This document shows, piece by piece, positions 17,689 through 25,904 of a DNA stretch of 45,474 bases. Position numbers and translations under genes: made by a program. This DNA is from Nostoc sp. CHAB 5824 (GTDB lineage Bacteria; Cyanobacteriota; Cyanobacteriia; Cyanobacteriales; Nostocaceae), in assembly GCF_020829665.1 (NCBI RefSeq), contig NZ_JAIVFT010000033.1, forward strand, positions 1-45,474, read 5' to 3'. Numbering within the stretch: position 1 is the stretch's first letter; every line of letters begins with the position of its first letter. The notes under the pieces were generated by a model. It worked only from the letters and a program-made list of their open reading frames with translations, ran no database searches and was not told the DNA's origin.

Positions 17689-17697
17689 GACTAAGCG

Positions 17698-17913
17698 TTA
17701 CTCCTCTACTTTCTTAAGAGCATCAGGCTTGTGAGCAGCTTGTTTTCCTGTCTTATCACTTTCAACTAAGTACTCAGGATTATCTTCACTTGCAGCAATA
17801 TGGTGTTCTTTAATATCTGTAGGCGAAGTAAGTTTCTTTATTACTTTGCCGGTTGTCTTGCCTTGTGAAGTATTCCATTCCACACGATCGCCCTTTTTGA
17901 ATTTTTCAGCCAT
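17698..17913 (-). CDS. DUF2945 (hypervirulence-associated TUDOR-like) protein
   Basis: A 71-residue small basic protein of the DUF2945 family: FKKGDRVEWNTSQGKTTGKV, then EYLVESDKTGKQAAHKPDAL. The fold is a small TUDOR-like barrel; the molecular role is unknown. Two ATGs are possible. The one at 17919 abuts the AGGAG directly, while the one at 17913 has a 6-base gap to it, so I chose 17913 (MAEKFKKGD). It is the first gene of a pair with DUF3140. Confidence 0.88.
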   Translation of the reverse strand: MAEKFKKGDRVEWNTSQGKTTGKVIKKLTSPTDIKEHHIAASEDNPEYLVESDKTGKQAAHKPDALKKVEE

Positions 17914-18137
17914 ATTCATCTCCTATTTGATGTTTTATACCGACTAATGTCACATTATGTCTGCGATTTAAAAAGCAGCCATCATTCTAGTGATAGAGAA
18001 AACATCCGTCATTAAGCTAGTAATTTAATTAGATGTGAGATGAATAAATTAGGCGATCGCTACAACCAGGTTGATACAAAAGCTGTGCTATCGCCTCATA
18101 ATGAAGAAAGATTAAGCAGATTCTCAGAAAAGTCTCA

Positions 18138-18863
18138 ATGAGCCAGATTACCCTAAATTTAGTTGCAATATCTATCTTTTTGATCACCATGTCCAGCCTA
18201 CTGGGGCCATTCATTCACTTGTCGCCCGTAGTACCAGCGCTTACTACCTTCGCTATTTTGGGAATGGCCACTTTTGACAGTTTTAGCTTACAAGGCAAGG
18301 GTGGTACTATCTTTTTAGATTGGATTGCTGGTTTTTCAAGTGAACACCGCGATCGCATCGTCCACCACGAAGCAGGGCATTTTTTGGTTGCTCACCTGTT
18401 GGGTATTCCCGTTAGCGGCTACACCCTCAGCGCTTGGGAAGCTTGGAAACAGGGTCAACCTGGGCAAGGCGGCGTTAGCTTTGATGATAGTGAATTAGCA
18501 TCTCAACTAGAAGTAGGTAAAATCAGCGCCCAAATGCTAGACCGCTACTGCACTGTTTGGATGGCGGGTATTGCTGCTGAAACCCTAGTTTTTAATAATG
18601 CTGAGGGGGGATCTGATGATAAAAACAAGCTGATAGGAGTCTTGACAATTTTGGGTTTTTCTGAATCAGTTTATCAACAGAAACTGCGGTTTCATACCCT
18701 CCAGGCAAAAACCCTACTAGAAGAAAATTGGCCTAGCTACGAGGCTTTAGTTAATGCCATGCGACAACGCACTTCGGTAGAAGATTGTCATGCTGAGTTA
18801 GGAGTAGGGGGAAGAGGAGCAGGGGAGGCAGGGGAGGCAGGGGGAGCAGGGGACAATATTTAA
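18138..18863 (+). CDS. Orphan M41-like zinc metallopeptidase (no AAA domain)
   Basis: A 241-residue protein. Two hydrophobic N-terminal segments (residues about 8-27 and 30-46) should anchor it in a membrane. It then has HEAGH at 77-81, the zinc-binding motif of FtsH-type M41 peptidases, with flanking helices and a CTVWMAGIAAETLV block like the second M41 motif. The AAA ATPase of FtsH is missing, so it is not a processive protease by itself. Similar ATP-independent M41-like proteins are common in cyanobacteria. The last roughly 20 residues (GVGGRGAGEAGEAGGAGDNI) are encoded by GGGGCAGGGGAGGCAGGGG low-complexity DNA and are probably a recent extension. Confidence 0.85.
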   Translation: MSQITLNLVAISIFLITMSSLLGPFIHLSPVVPALTTFAILGMATFDSFSLQGKGGTIFLDWIAGFSSEHRDRIVHHEAGHFLVAHLLGIPVSGYTLSAWEAWKQGQPGQGGVSFDDSELASQLEVGKISAQMLDRYCTVWMAGIAAETLVFNNAEGGSDDKNKLIGVLTILGFSESVYQQKLRFHTLQAKTLLEENWPSYEALVNAMRQRTSVEDCHAELGVGGRGAGEAGEAGGAGDNI

Positions 18864-18893
18864 TAATCAACGCCCCATTGCTAATGCCCAGTT

Positions 18894-19919
18894 TTAAGAA
18901 GAAACAATTTTTAGATGTGGGACATGAGATAAATAGTTCGAGGCAATCACCCGATTACGTCCAGTAGTTTTTGCCTGTAGCAAGCATTGATCGGCACGAT
19001 GCAACAGACTTACTCCTTGATCGTCATCCTCAGCTTTCAGACAGGCTGTGCCTAGACTAATGGTGATATTAATTGTCAGTTTATTGCTGAGTGAAAATGG
19101 TTCGTCGCTGACTACCCGGTTGAGACGACGGGCCACAACTAGTGCTTCTTCATCGTTAGTGTTAGCCAGAAGAATCACAAATTCTTCGCCACCATAGCGA
19201 AATGCTGTGTCTTGACAGCGCAGATTGTGTCGCAGACGCTTAGATAGCAGCTGCAAGATGCGATCGCCAACTAAATGCCCGTGAGTATCATTAACTTTTT
19301 TGAAATGATCTACATCTAAAATAATCAAACTCAGGGAAGTTTTTTGAGTCCTAGCTTTTTTAATTTGCCTGGGTAAGTCCCATTCTAAAGCACGACGATT
19401 ATTTAATTCTGTCAACGAATCAGCTAAAGCGATCGCTGATAACATATCATTTGTCCGAATCAAATCTCGGTATTTTTGCGCTTTCCGCAAGCCAACAGTT
19501 AATTGAGCAAGTATTAGTCCATGATTGGCGGTCAACTCTGCCAAGCTATGATCTGTTTTTTCTTCAATAAGATGCCAAATATAAGCATCGGCTCCTTCGT
19601 TTAATGCCGCAGCACTCATCTCCAATTCCCTTTGCCAACCATACTTATTTCTATCAGTAAGCTGCTCTTGACGATCCTCGAAGAGAATACAGTATATCCA
19701 GGATAGTTTTGTCTGATCTTTCAACCAACTGCAAAGTTCCATACTGCCATCTAGGCTAGCCTGCACAAGTATTATATCGGGGGGCGTCATTTGAATCCGC
19801 GACACTGCCTGATTAAGATCGTTTATAACTTCTACACTAAAAGCAGTCGCGTAACGGATCTGATCTGGAAGTGTGGCGATAAAGTTATTTTTTCCAAAGA
19901 TCAGAATAGAAATATTCAT
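18894..19919 (-). CDS. GGDEF diguanylate cyclase with degenerate receiver domain
   Basis: A 341-residue cytoplasmic protein. Residues about 1-135 resemble a receiver fold, but the expected phospho-Asp position reads IILVQASLDG, so phosphorylation is unlikely. The GGDEF domain occupies about 160-330: DSLTELNNRRAL, DVDHFKKVNDTHGH, and the active site YGGEEF. An RxxD sits five residues before it (RCQD-TAFRY), the usual allosteric c-di-GMP inhibition site. It should make c-di-GMP from GTP with product feedback. It follows the M41-like gene tail to tail, 30 bp apart. Confidence 0.9.
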   Translation of the reverse strand: MNISILIFGKNNFIATLPDQIRYATAFSVEVINDLNQAVSRIQMTPPDIILVQASLDGSMELCSWLKDQTKLSWIYCILFEDRQEQLTDRNKYGWQRELEMSAAALNEGADAYIWHLIEEKTDHSLAELTANHGLILAQLTVGLRKAQKYRDLIRTNDMLSAIALADSLTELNNRRALEWDLPRQIKKARTQKTSLSLIILDVDHFKKVNDTHGHLVGDRILQLLSKRLRHNLRCQDTAFRYGGEEFVILLANTNDEEALVVARRLNRVVSDEPFSLSNKLTINITISLGTACLKAEDDDQGVSLLHRADQCLLQAKTTGRNRVIASNYLSHVPHLKIVSS

Positions 19920-20762
19920 TGCTTGATTTTTTATCCTATTTAAATTTTAAAGAGATTAACTTACTAAAACTTGCTGTTATTCTTGCCTAATGCCAAGTAT
20001 GTTATTTAAAGCTGAACTATATTTATTGATATAGGATTTTTTTAGCGCTGAATCTATAATAATTTTCCAAATTTAATCTCCTCTTAAGAGTTTATATTTA
20101 CTACTACACTTTCTGAAACCTCCTCTTCTGACAACTAATGTCTTCTTTACAGAATATTTTTAAAACAGTAAAAATACTGAATATTATTTTTACATTTGAA
20201 AACTATTATTGTAGTTTATTAAGTGTTATTTTCCTGATGGAATTACCCAACTAAATACTTTGTAAAAACTGTCACATTAGGCAGTGAAATTTCTTCTTAA
20301 GTAGAAAAATAAAGAAATTATAAATTTTTTTCATTCAATTATGAAAGCTAAAACTTTTTCATTGAATGAGAAATGTTATCTACTAAAGAGCAGTTAAGCC
20401 TTTTTATTTAGGGAATCGGCTTTTATTAAGTATCAAGGTAGGGGTTGAATTACAAAAAAAACGCCAATCAAATAGCCAGCAGAACGCATTGCTACTAAGG
20501 CAAGTAGCTTTATAGCACTAACACACGCTAAAATTATAAATTTAATTTATAGGGTAAAATATTCACAATTTCAGTGAAGTGCAAACCCAAGTTTCACAAT
20601 GTGTTAGTAGGAGAAACAAAAGGTCTCTGTCTACGCTTTATCTGTGTTTGTTTACTTAATTCACATCTTTTTTTACTTATCGCAACCTCATAAATCTAGA
20701 AAACAAAGTTCAATAAAAAACTCAATGTCAAAACCTGCCCCTAATATGGGGAAATTAGTTAG

Positions 20763-20787
20763 TTTCCGCCCTTTATACGGGCGGAAA
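20763..20787. repeat. Strong 9-bp GC-rich hairpin
   Basis: TTTCCGCCC and GGGCGGAAA pair perfectly around a 7-nt TTTATAC loop. It stands out in a very AT-rich stretch and is immediately preceded by a second small hairpin (CCCC-TAATAT-GGGG). No T run follows directly on either strand. It could be an RNA element or an end of a small transcript. Confidence 0.6.
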
Positions 20788-20898
20788 TAATAGAAAAAAT
20801 TTTGTTAGCGTACCCTAAGATATGAAAATCTAAACTTCAGTGAAAAGCTAAGCTGTCGCGCATTTAACTTGCACATCTTTTGGTGTTGGCTGTTGACT

Positions 20899-20932
20899 GT
20901 TGACTGTTGACAGTTAACCGTCAGCGGTCAAC
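20899..20932 (-). terminator. Possible terminator hairpin downstream of the HMA gene
   Basis: An imperfect 13-bp stem (GTTGACTGTTGAC / GTCAGCGGTCAAC, 11 of 13 matched) with an 8-nt loop, 71 bp beyond the HMA stop. It overlaps a short TTGACTG tandem repeat. There is no T tail, so the terminator role is weak. Confidence 0.35.
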
Positions 20933-21002
20933 GAACCTTATGAGTGACTATGTAATTCAAAAGCGTAATAGCTTAGAACCCGATCAATAACCTTCACTCC
21001 TC

Positions 21003-21185
21003 CTAACCAGCAGCAATAATTACCTGTTTGATTGACTCCTCAGAAGCTGCGGATTCCACCGTAACAGTTTTAGTATTAACATCGACATCCACCTTGGCTT
21101 CAGGTTCCATGACGTGGATGGATTCAGTGATTGTTTCTGCACATCCTTCACAAGCAATATTTGATACTTTCAGTTTTAGTGCCAT
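21003..21185 (-). CDS. Heavy-metal-associated (HMA) domain protein
   Basis: A 60-residue copper-chaperone-like ferredoxin-fold protein. It has ALKLKVSNIACEGCAETI, with the CxxC metal pair preceded by Ala rather than the usual Met of MxCxxC. The regular beta-alpha-beta pattern follows (VDVDVNTKTVTVESAASEES, then IKQVIIAAG). Such proteins bind Cu(I) or related soft metals and pass them to P-type ATPases; no such ATPase is in the window. It ends a few residues earlier than most family members. It is divergent from alaS, 272 bp away. Confidence 0.85.
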   Translation of the reverse strand: MALKLKVSNIACEGCAETITESIHVMEPEAKVDVDVNTKTVTVESAASEESIKQVIIAAG

Positions 21186-21457
21186 TTGTTACCTCTATAT
21201 GGGAATTTTCAATTATTTCTTAAGGATTTATCTTAACTATCAAAATGCGATGTCTACGACAGGCGTAGATGCAGCACATCCTGTCAAAGTAAGTAGTAGT
21301 GTAAAAGCATCCTAGTAACTGTATATATCTCATCGACTGGCACAATTCGCTGGCAGTAATATGAAACAAAATGCAAGAATATATAAAGCTATTTATGAAA
21401 ATACACCTACTTAGTGCCGCTACGCCCAAGCCTTAAAGTCTAAAGTTAAAAACACCC

Positions 21458-24100
21458 ATGTCTTCAAATCCCCAGTACCTAAGCGGTAACGAAATTCGCA
21501 ACATATTCCTCGACTTCTTTGCCCAACGGAATCACCAAATTCTCCCAAGTGCCTCCCTCGTGCCAGAAGACCCAACCGTGCTGTTGACGATCGCGGGGAT
21601 GCTACCATTTAAGCCGATATTCTTAGGGCAGCGCACACCAGAATTTAAGCGGGCTACGACTTCGCAAAAGTGTATCCGTACCAACGACATCGAAAATGTT
21701 GGACGCACCAAACGGCATCACACGTTTTTTGAGATGCTAGGTAATTTCAGCTTTGGTGATTATTTTAAAGAACAAGCGATCGCTTGGGGTTGGGAAATCT
21801 CCACACAAGTCTTTGGCTTTTCCCCTCAAAATCTTGTCGTTAGCGTTTTTGAAGATGATGATGAAGCTTTTGGAATTTGGCGCGATCAAATCGGTGTGCC
21901 GGTAGCGAGAATTAAGCGCTTGGGCGAAGACGATAACTTTTGGGTATCTGGGCCGACTGGGCCTTGTGGCCCTTGTTCAGAAATTTATTACGACTTCCAC
22001 CCAGAACGCGGTGACGAAAATATAGATTTAGAAGACGATTCCCGGTTCATCGAGTTTTACAACCTCGTCTTCATGCAATATAACCGGGATGCGTCCGGTA
22101 ATTTAACGCCACTGCAAAACAAGAACATCGACACCGGCATGGGTTTGGAGAGAATGGCACAAATCCTCCAAAAAGTGCCCAATAACTACGAAACTGACCT
22201 GATTTTCCCAATTATCCAAACAGCAGCGCAAATTGCTGGCATTGATTACTACAAAAGTGATGATAAAACCAAAGTCTCTCTAAAAGTCATTGGCGATCAC
22301 GTTCGTTCTGTTGTCCACATGATTGCTGATGAAATCCGCGCCTCCAATGTGGGACGGGGTTATGTACTGCGGCGCTTAATTCGGCGCGTGGTGCGTCATG
22401 GGCGATTAATTGGCATTTCTGGCGAATTTACTACCCAAGTTGCCGAAACTGCGATCGCTCTCTCCGAATCAGCTTACCCCAATGTGCGCCAACGGGAAGC
22501 GGCAATTAAAGCTGAGTTGCAACGGGAAGAATCTAATTTCCTCAGAACTCTGGATAGAGGAGAAAAACTCTTAGAAGAAATCATCCAAGAGGTGAAACAG
22601 CAAGGGAACACTCAAATTAGCGGTGAAAGTGCATTTACCCTTTATGACACCTACGGATTTCCCCTGGAACTTACTCAAGAAGTTGCTGAAGAAAATAATC
22701 TCACAGTCGATGAAGCGGGATTTGATGCCGAAATGCAAAAACAGGTGGAACGTGCCAAAGCAGCACACGAAACCATCGATTTAACTGTGCAAGGTTCCCT
22801 CGACAAGTTAGCAGAACACATCCAAGTCACCGAGTTTTTAGGCTACACCCAATCGGCGGCGACGGCGAAAGTCGAAGCGATATTAGTAGAAGGTGTTTCC
22901 CAAGAGGAAGCAGAAGTGGGAACACAGGTACAAATTATCCTTGACAAAACGCCATTTTATGGTGAATCTGGGGGGCAAATCGGCGATCGCGGTTATATCT
23001 CTGGTGATGGTATTGTAGTTTGGGTGGAAGACGTGAAGAAAGAATCTGATTTCTTTGTTCACTTCGGACGCATCGAACGCGGTACACTGCGCGTAGGTGA
23101 TAATGTTACAGCCCAAATTGATCCGGCTTGTCGCCGTCGCGCCCAAGCTAACCATACTGCAACACACCTGTTGCAAGCGGCGTTGAAGAAAATTGTTGAT
23201 GATGACATATCTCAAGCTGGTTCCCTGGTTTCCTTTGACAGGTTGCGCTTTGACTTCAACTGTCCCCGCGCATTGACAGCAGAGGAAGTCCAACAAATTG
23301 AGGAACAGGTGAACACTTGGATTGCTGAGGCCCATGCTGCAAACGTGGAAGTATTACCTTTAGCAGAGGCGAAAGCTAGGGGTGCTGTTGCCATGTTCGG
23401 GGAAAAATACGGAGAGGAAGTGCGGGTGATCGACTTTCCTAGCGTATCAATGGAACTATGCGGCGGAACTCATGTCAGTAATACTGCTGAGATTGGCGTC
23501 TTCAAGATTATCTCAGAAGCTGGAGTAGCTTCTGGGGTGCGGCGCATTGAAGCTGTTTCGGGGCCAGCAATACTGGATTATCTCAACCTTCGGGATAAAG
23601 TAGTTAAAGATTTGAGCGATCGCTTTAAAGTTAAACCTGAAGAATTACCAGATAGAATCACAAGTCTGCAAAGTGAACTGAGAAATAGCCAGAAAGAACT
23701 AGAAACCTTAAAGGTACAGTTAGCGATCGCAAAATCTGACAGCTTGCTGCAAACAGCCCAAACTGTAGGCGATTATAAAATCATCGTCGCCCAATTAGAA
23801 GATGTTGATCCAGAATCTTTGAAAACCGCAGCCGAACGCTTACTGCAAAAAATCGGTAACGGTGCAGTGGTGCTGGGTTCTGTTCCAGAAGTTGGGAAAG
23901 TTAGTATAGTTGCAGCTTTTAGTTCAGAAGTGAACAAAAAAGGTTTGCAAGCTGGTAAATTTGTAGGTGCGATCGCTAAAATCTGCGGTGGCGGTGGCGG
24001 TGGAAGACCGAACTTAGCCCAAGCAGGCGGACGCGATGCGAGTAAATTACCAGAAGCGTTGCAACAAGCGGAAAGTGAGTTAAAGTCCGCGTTGGGTTAA
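21458..24100 (+). CDS. alaS: Alanyl-tRNA synthetase
   Basis: A full-length 880-residue AlaRS that charges tRNA-Ala. It has a class II catalytic core (KCIRTNDIENVGRTKRHHTF, FEMLGNFSFGDYF, GLERMAQILQ) and a tRNA-recognition domain. The editing domain has NHTATHLLQAAL and a later CGGTH zinc-site pair that removes Ser and Gly. The C-terminal DHHA1/C-Ala domain ends with GGGGGGRPNLAQAGG. The start MSSNPQYLSGNEIRNIFLDF fits cyanobacterial AlaRS. It stands alone, followed by hairpins at 24132-24177. Confidence 0.97.
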   Translation: MSSNPQYLSGNEIRNIFLDFFAQRNHQILPSASLVPEDPTVLLTIAGMLPFKPIFLGQRTPEFKRATTSQKCIRTNDIENVGRTKRHHTFFEMLGNFSFGDYFKEQAIAWGWEISTQVFGFSPQNLVVSVFEDDDEAFGIWRDQIGVPVARIKRLGEDDNFWVSGPTGPCGPCSEIYYDFHPERGDENIDLEDDSRFIEFYNLVFMQYNRDASGNLTPLQNKNIDTGMGLERMAQILQKVPNNYETDLIFPIIQTAAQIAGIDYYKSDDKTKVSLKVIGDHVRSVVHMIADEIRASNVGRGYVLRRLIRRVVRHGRLIGISGEFTTQVAETAIALSESAYPNVRQREAAIKAELQREESNFLRTLDRGEKLLEEIIQEVKQQGNTQISGESAFTLYDTYGFPLELTQEVAEENNLTVDEAGFDAEMQKQVERAKAAHETIDLTVQGSLDKLAEHIQVTEFLGYTQSAATAKVEAILVEGVSQEEAEVGTQVQIILDKTPFYGESGGQIGDRGYISGDGIVVWVEDVKKESDFFVHFGRIERGTLRVGDNVTAQIDPACRRRAQANHTATHLLQAALKKIVDDDISQAGSLVSFDRLRFDFNCPRALTAEEVQQIEEQVNTWIAEAHAANVEVLPLAEAKARGAVAMFGEKYGEEVRVIDFPSVSMELCGGTHVSNTAEIGVFKIISEAGVASGVRRIEAVSGPAILDYLNLRDKVVKDLSDRFKVKPEELPDRITSLQSELRNSQKELETLKVQLAIAKSDSLLQTAQTVGDYKIIVAQLEDVDPESLKTAAERLLQKIGNGAVVLGSVPEVGKVSIVAAFSSEVNKKGLQAGKFVGAIAKICGGGGGGRPNLAQAGGRDASKLPEALQQAESELKSALG

Positions 24101-24131
24101 CCATCTGCTGCTTCAACGAGACAGAGAAGTA

Positions 24132-24177
24132 TAACGCACCTAGCGAATTGGTGCGTTACGGCTTCGCCTAACACACC
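24132..24177 (+). terminator. Triple-arm hairpin repeat after alaS
   Basis: Three related 9-base arms follow one another: TAACGCACC (24132), GGTGCGTTA (24150) and TAACACACC (24169). Arm 2 pairs perfectly with arm 1 or, with one mismatch, with arm 3. Lying 31 bp after the alaS stop, it probably ends or protects the alaS transcript. There is no T run. Confidence 0.5.
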
Positions 24178-24210
24178 TTAAATTTTAAGTTACAGAGCAA
24201 GCGAATTTAT

Positions 24211-24346
24211 CTGACTTTTCACCTCATGTGCAAAAGCCCACAAAAACCTAATCTCCTTTCCAACGCAGGAAGGGGGAAATTCAAAGTCTCTCTCCTTTTA
24301 GGAGAAAGATTTAGAGAGAGGTTTTCCAGATACCGTGAAAAGTCAG
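24211..24346. mobile_element. MITE-like repeat with 12-bp terminal inverted repeats
   Basis: CTGACTTTTCAC at 24211-24222 and GTGAAAAGTCAG at 24335-24346 are perfect inverted ends of a 136-bp non-coding segment. The inside also folds (TCTCTCTCC, then AGAGAGAGG). No clear target duplication was seen. A palindromic dispersed repeat or a non-autonomous element are both possible. Confidence 0.5.
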
Positions 24347-24412
24347 GCAGCGTGTGAGCAAGCAAACTAAGTGGTTCTTAACATGATAATGTGAAACTTG
24401 ACAGGTATTTAA

Positions 24413-24586
24413 GACTCGATAAATCCACTGAGTAAAGAAGACCTAGCCCAAATGAACCAGGACTACTTTCAATCTTTCGACAAGCAGATGTTAGTGAAAG
24501 TGGCAAGAGATTTACACGGCCACTTCCCTTTACTGCGGAACACTCTGCGAACAGGTAAGTGGTGGTATGCTGGGAGGTTGAGATGA
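24413..24586 (+). pseudogene. Possible transposase N-terminal remnant
   Basis: An open frame of 57 codons without a proper start reads NPLSKEDLAQMNQDYFQSFD, then KQMLVKVARDLH. This resembles the N-terminal helical segment of IS66-like transposases, recognised from memory only. After that the sequence (GHFPLLRNTLRTGKWWYAG) is unfamiliar, and the frame stops inside the P450 start region. No other transposase part or inverted repeat is present. It may have been left by an insertion that now supplies upstream sequence to the P450. Confidence 0.35.
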
Positions 24587-25896
24587 AAACTAATCAAATT
24601 CCTCCAGGAAGCTTTGGTATACCTGTATTAGGTGAAACACTCTCCTTTGTTTTTGATCGCGATTTTGCCAAAAAGCGCTATTGCCAGTATGGGCCTATCT
24701 TCAAAACCCATCTTCTTGGCAGACCAACTGTGGTAATGGCAGGGCCGGAGGCATTAGAGTTTGTTTTGTCAACCCAGATGGAGAATTTTTCTTGGCGCGA
24801 GGGATGGCCTGATAATTTCAAAACATTATTGGGTGAATCACTTTTTCTGCAAGATGGAGAGGAACACCGCAGAAACCGCCGCTTGATGATGCCCGCGTTG
24901 CATGGCCCAGCGTTGGCGAGTTATGCCTCCACAATGGAAGATATTACGCGCGGCTATCTCCAAAAGTGGGAGAAAAAACAGGAGTTTACTTGGTTCCAAG
25001 AGTTTAAACAGCTGACATTTGATATTGCCAGTCAATTGTTATTAGGTACGCGTCCTGGGGCTGAAGGTATGCGCCTGAGCCAGTTGTTTGCAACCTTGAG
25101 TAATGGGCTGTTTGCTATTAACCCGTTGCCATTACCATTTACTACATTTGGTAAAGCTATAGCCGCTCGCGATCAGATTTTAGAGCATGTAACTCAAGTT
25201 GTCAGAGAACGCCAGCAAAACCCAACTAAAGATACCATCAGCTTGTTAATCCAAGCTAAAGATGAAGATGGTAATAGCTTAAGTGAAAAAGAAATCATTG
25301 CCCAAGCCGTGCTATTACTCTTCGCTGGACATGAAACGACTACTTCGATGCTGACTTGGTTGTGTACAGAGTTAGCCCGTCATCCAGAAGTACTCGAAAA
25401 AGCAAGAGTTGAACAATTGCAACTTGCAAGTAAAGGTGATTTGGATTTAGAACAATTGGGTAAAATGCCCTATTTAGAGCAGGTTTTGTGGGAAGTTGAA
25501 AGATTACATCAACCTGTCGGAAGCGGCTTTCGTGGGGTGATTAAAGACTTTGAGTTTAAAGGTTATCACGTTCCTGCTGGTTGGCGGTTGCTTTATTCAA
25601 TTGTGATAACTCATAGCCTAAAGGAAATCTACCTTGAACCAGAGCGTTTTGATCCAGAGCGTTTCAGTCAAGAGCGCCAAGAACATAAAAAGTATCCTTT
25701 TAGTTTAGTTGGTTTCGGTGGTGGGCCACGCATCTGTATTGGTATAGCCTTTGCCAAAATGGAAATGAAGATTATTGCTGCTCATCTTCTACGTAGTTAT
25801 CATTGGGAGATATTACCCAATCAAAGTTTAGAGGTAGTTAGGGTTCCCACTAATCGCCCTAAAGATGGGTTGCGGGTTAGATTTCAACCTCGGTGA
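24583..25896 (+). CDS. Cytochrome P450, CYP120-like
   Basis: A 437-residue soluble P450. It has the N-terminal PPGSFGIPVLGETL segment, I-helix oxygen-activation motif A248-GHETT, K-helix ExxR at 304-307 (EVER), and heme loop FGGGPRICIG with the cysteine ligand at Cys385. The sequence type resembles CYP120, a cyanobacterial family related to retinoic-acid hydroxylases (CYP26). Substrates may be retinoids or apocarotenoids, but this is inference. I chose the ATG at 24583 because GGGAGG lies 5 bases upstream; a GTG-type start at 24559 would only add 8 atypical residues. It is followed after 8 bp by a membrane protein gene. Confidence 0.92.
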   Translation: MKTNQIPPGSFGIPVLGETLSFVFDRDFAKKRYCQYGPIFKTHLLGRPTVVMAGPEALEFVLSTQMENFSWREGWPDNFKTLLGESLFLQDGEEHRRNRRLMMPALHGPALASYASTMEDITRGYLQKWEKKQEFTWFQEFKQLTFDIASQLLLGTRPGAEGMRLSQLFATLSNGLFAINPLPLPFTTFGKAIAARDQILEHVTQVVRERQQNPTKDTISLLIQAKDEDGNSLSEKEIIAQAVLLLFAGHETTTSMLTWLCTELARHPEVLEKARVEQLQLASKGDLDLEQLGKMPYLEQVLWEVERLHQPVGSGFRGVIKDFEFKGYHVPAGWRLLYSIVITHSLKEIYLEPERFDPERFSQERQEHKKYPFSLVGFGGGPRICIGIAFAKMEMKIIAAHLLRSYHWEILPNQSLEVVRVPTNRPKDGLRVRFQPR

Positions 25897-25904
25897 AATG
25901 TTTT

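Larger units (their letters stand above)
19920..21002. other. 1.08-kb AT-rich non-coding region with hairpins
   Basis: No credible coding frame. Structured elements cluster in its right half. There is a GCTACT/AGTAGC hairpin at 20491-20508 and 9-bp inverted arms ACTAACACA (20517) and TGTGTTAGT (20600). A CCCC-TAATAT-GGGG hairpin lies at about 20738-20751, with the 9-bp hairpin at 20763-20787 and an imperfect 13-bp hairpin at 20899-20932. Upstream elements of the GGDEF gene and the terminator of the HMA gene must lie here; a small RNA is possible. Confidence 0.5.

Noticed and set aside
19920..21002. tRNA or Yfr1-type small RNA
   Set aside because: No cloverleaf with a GGTTCRANNCC arm and no ACTCCTCACAC core was found here or in other intergenic regions.
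22571..23394. Minus-strand open frames inside alaS (up to 150 codons)
   Set aside because: They lie wholly within a strongly conserved gene and show no domain of their own.
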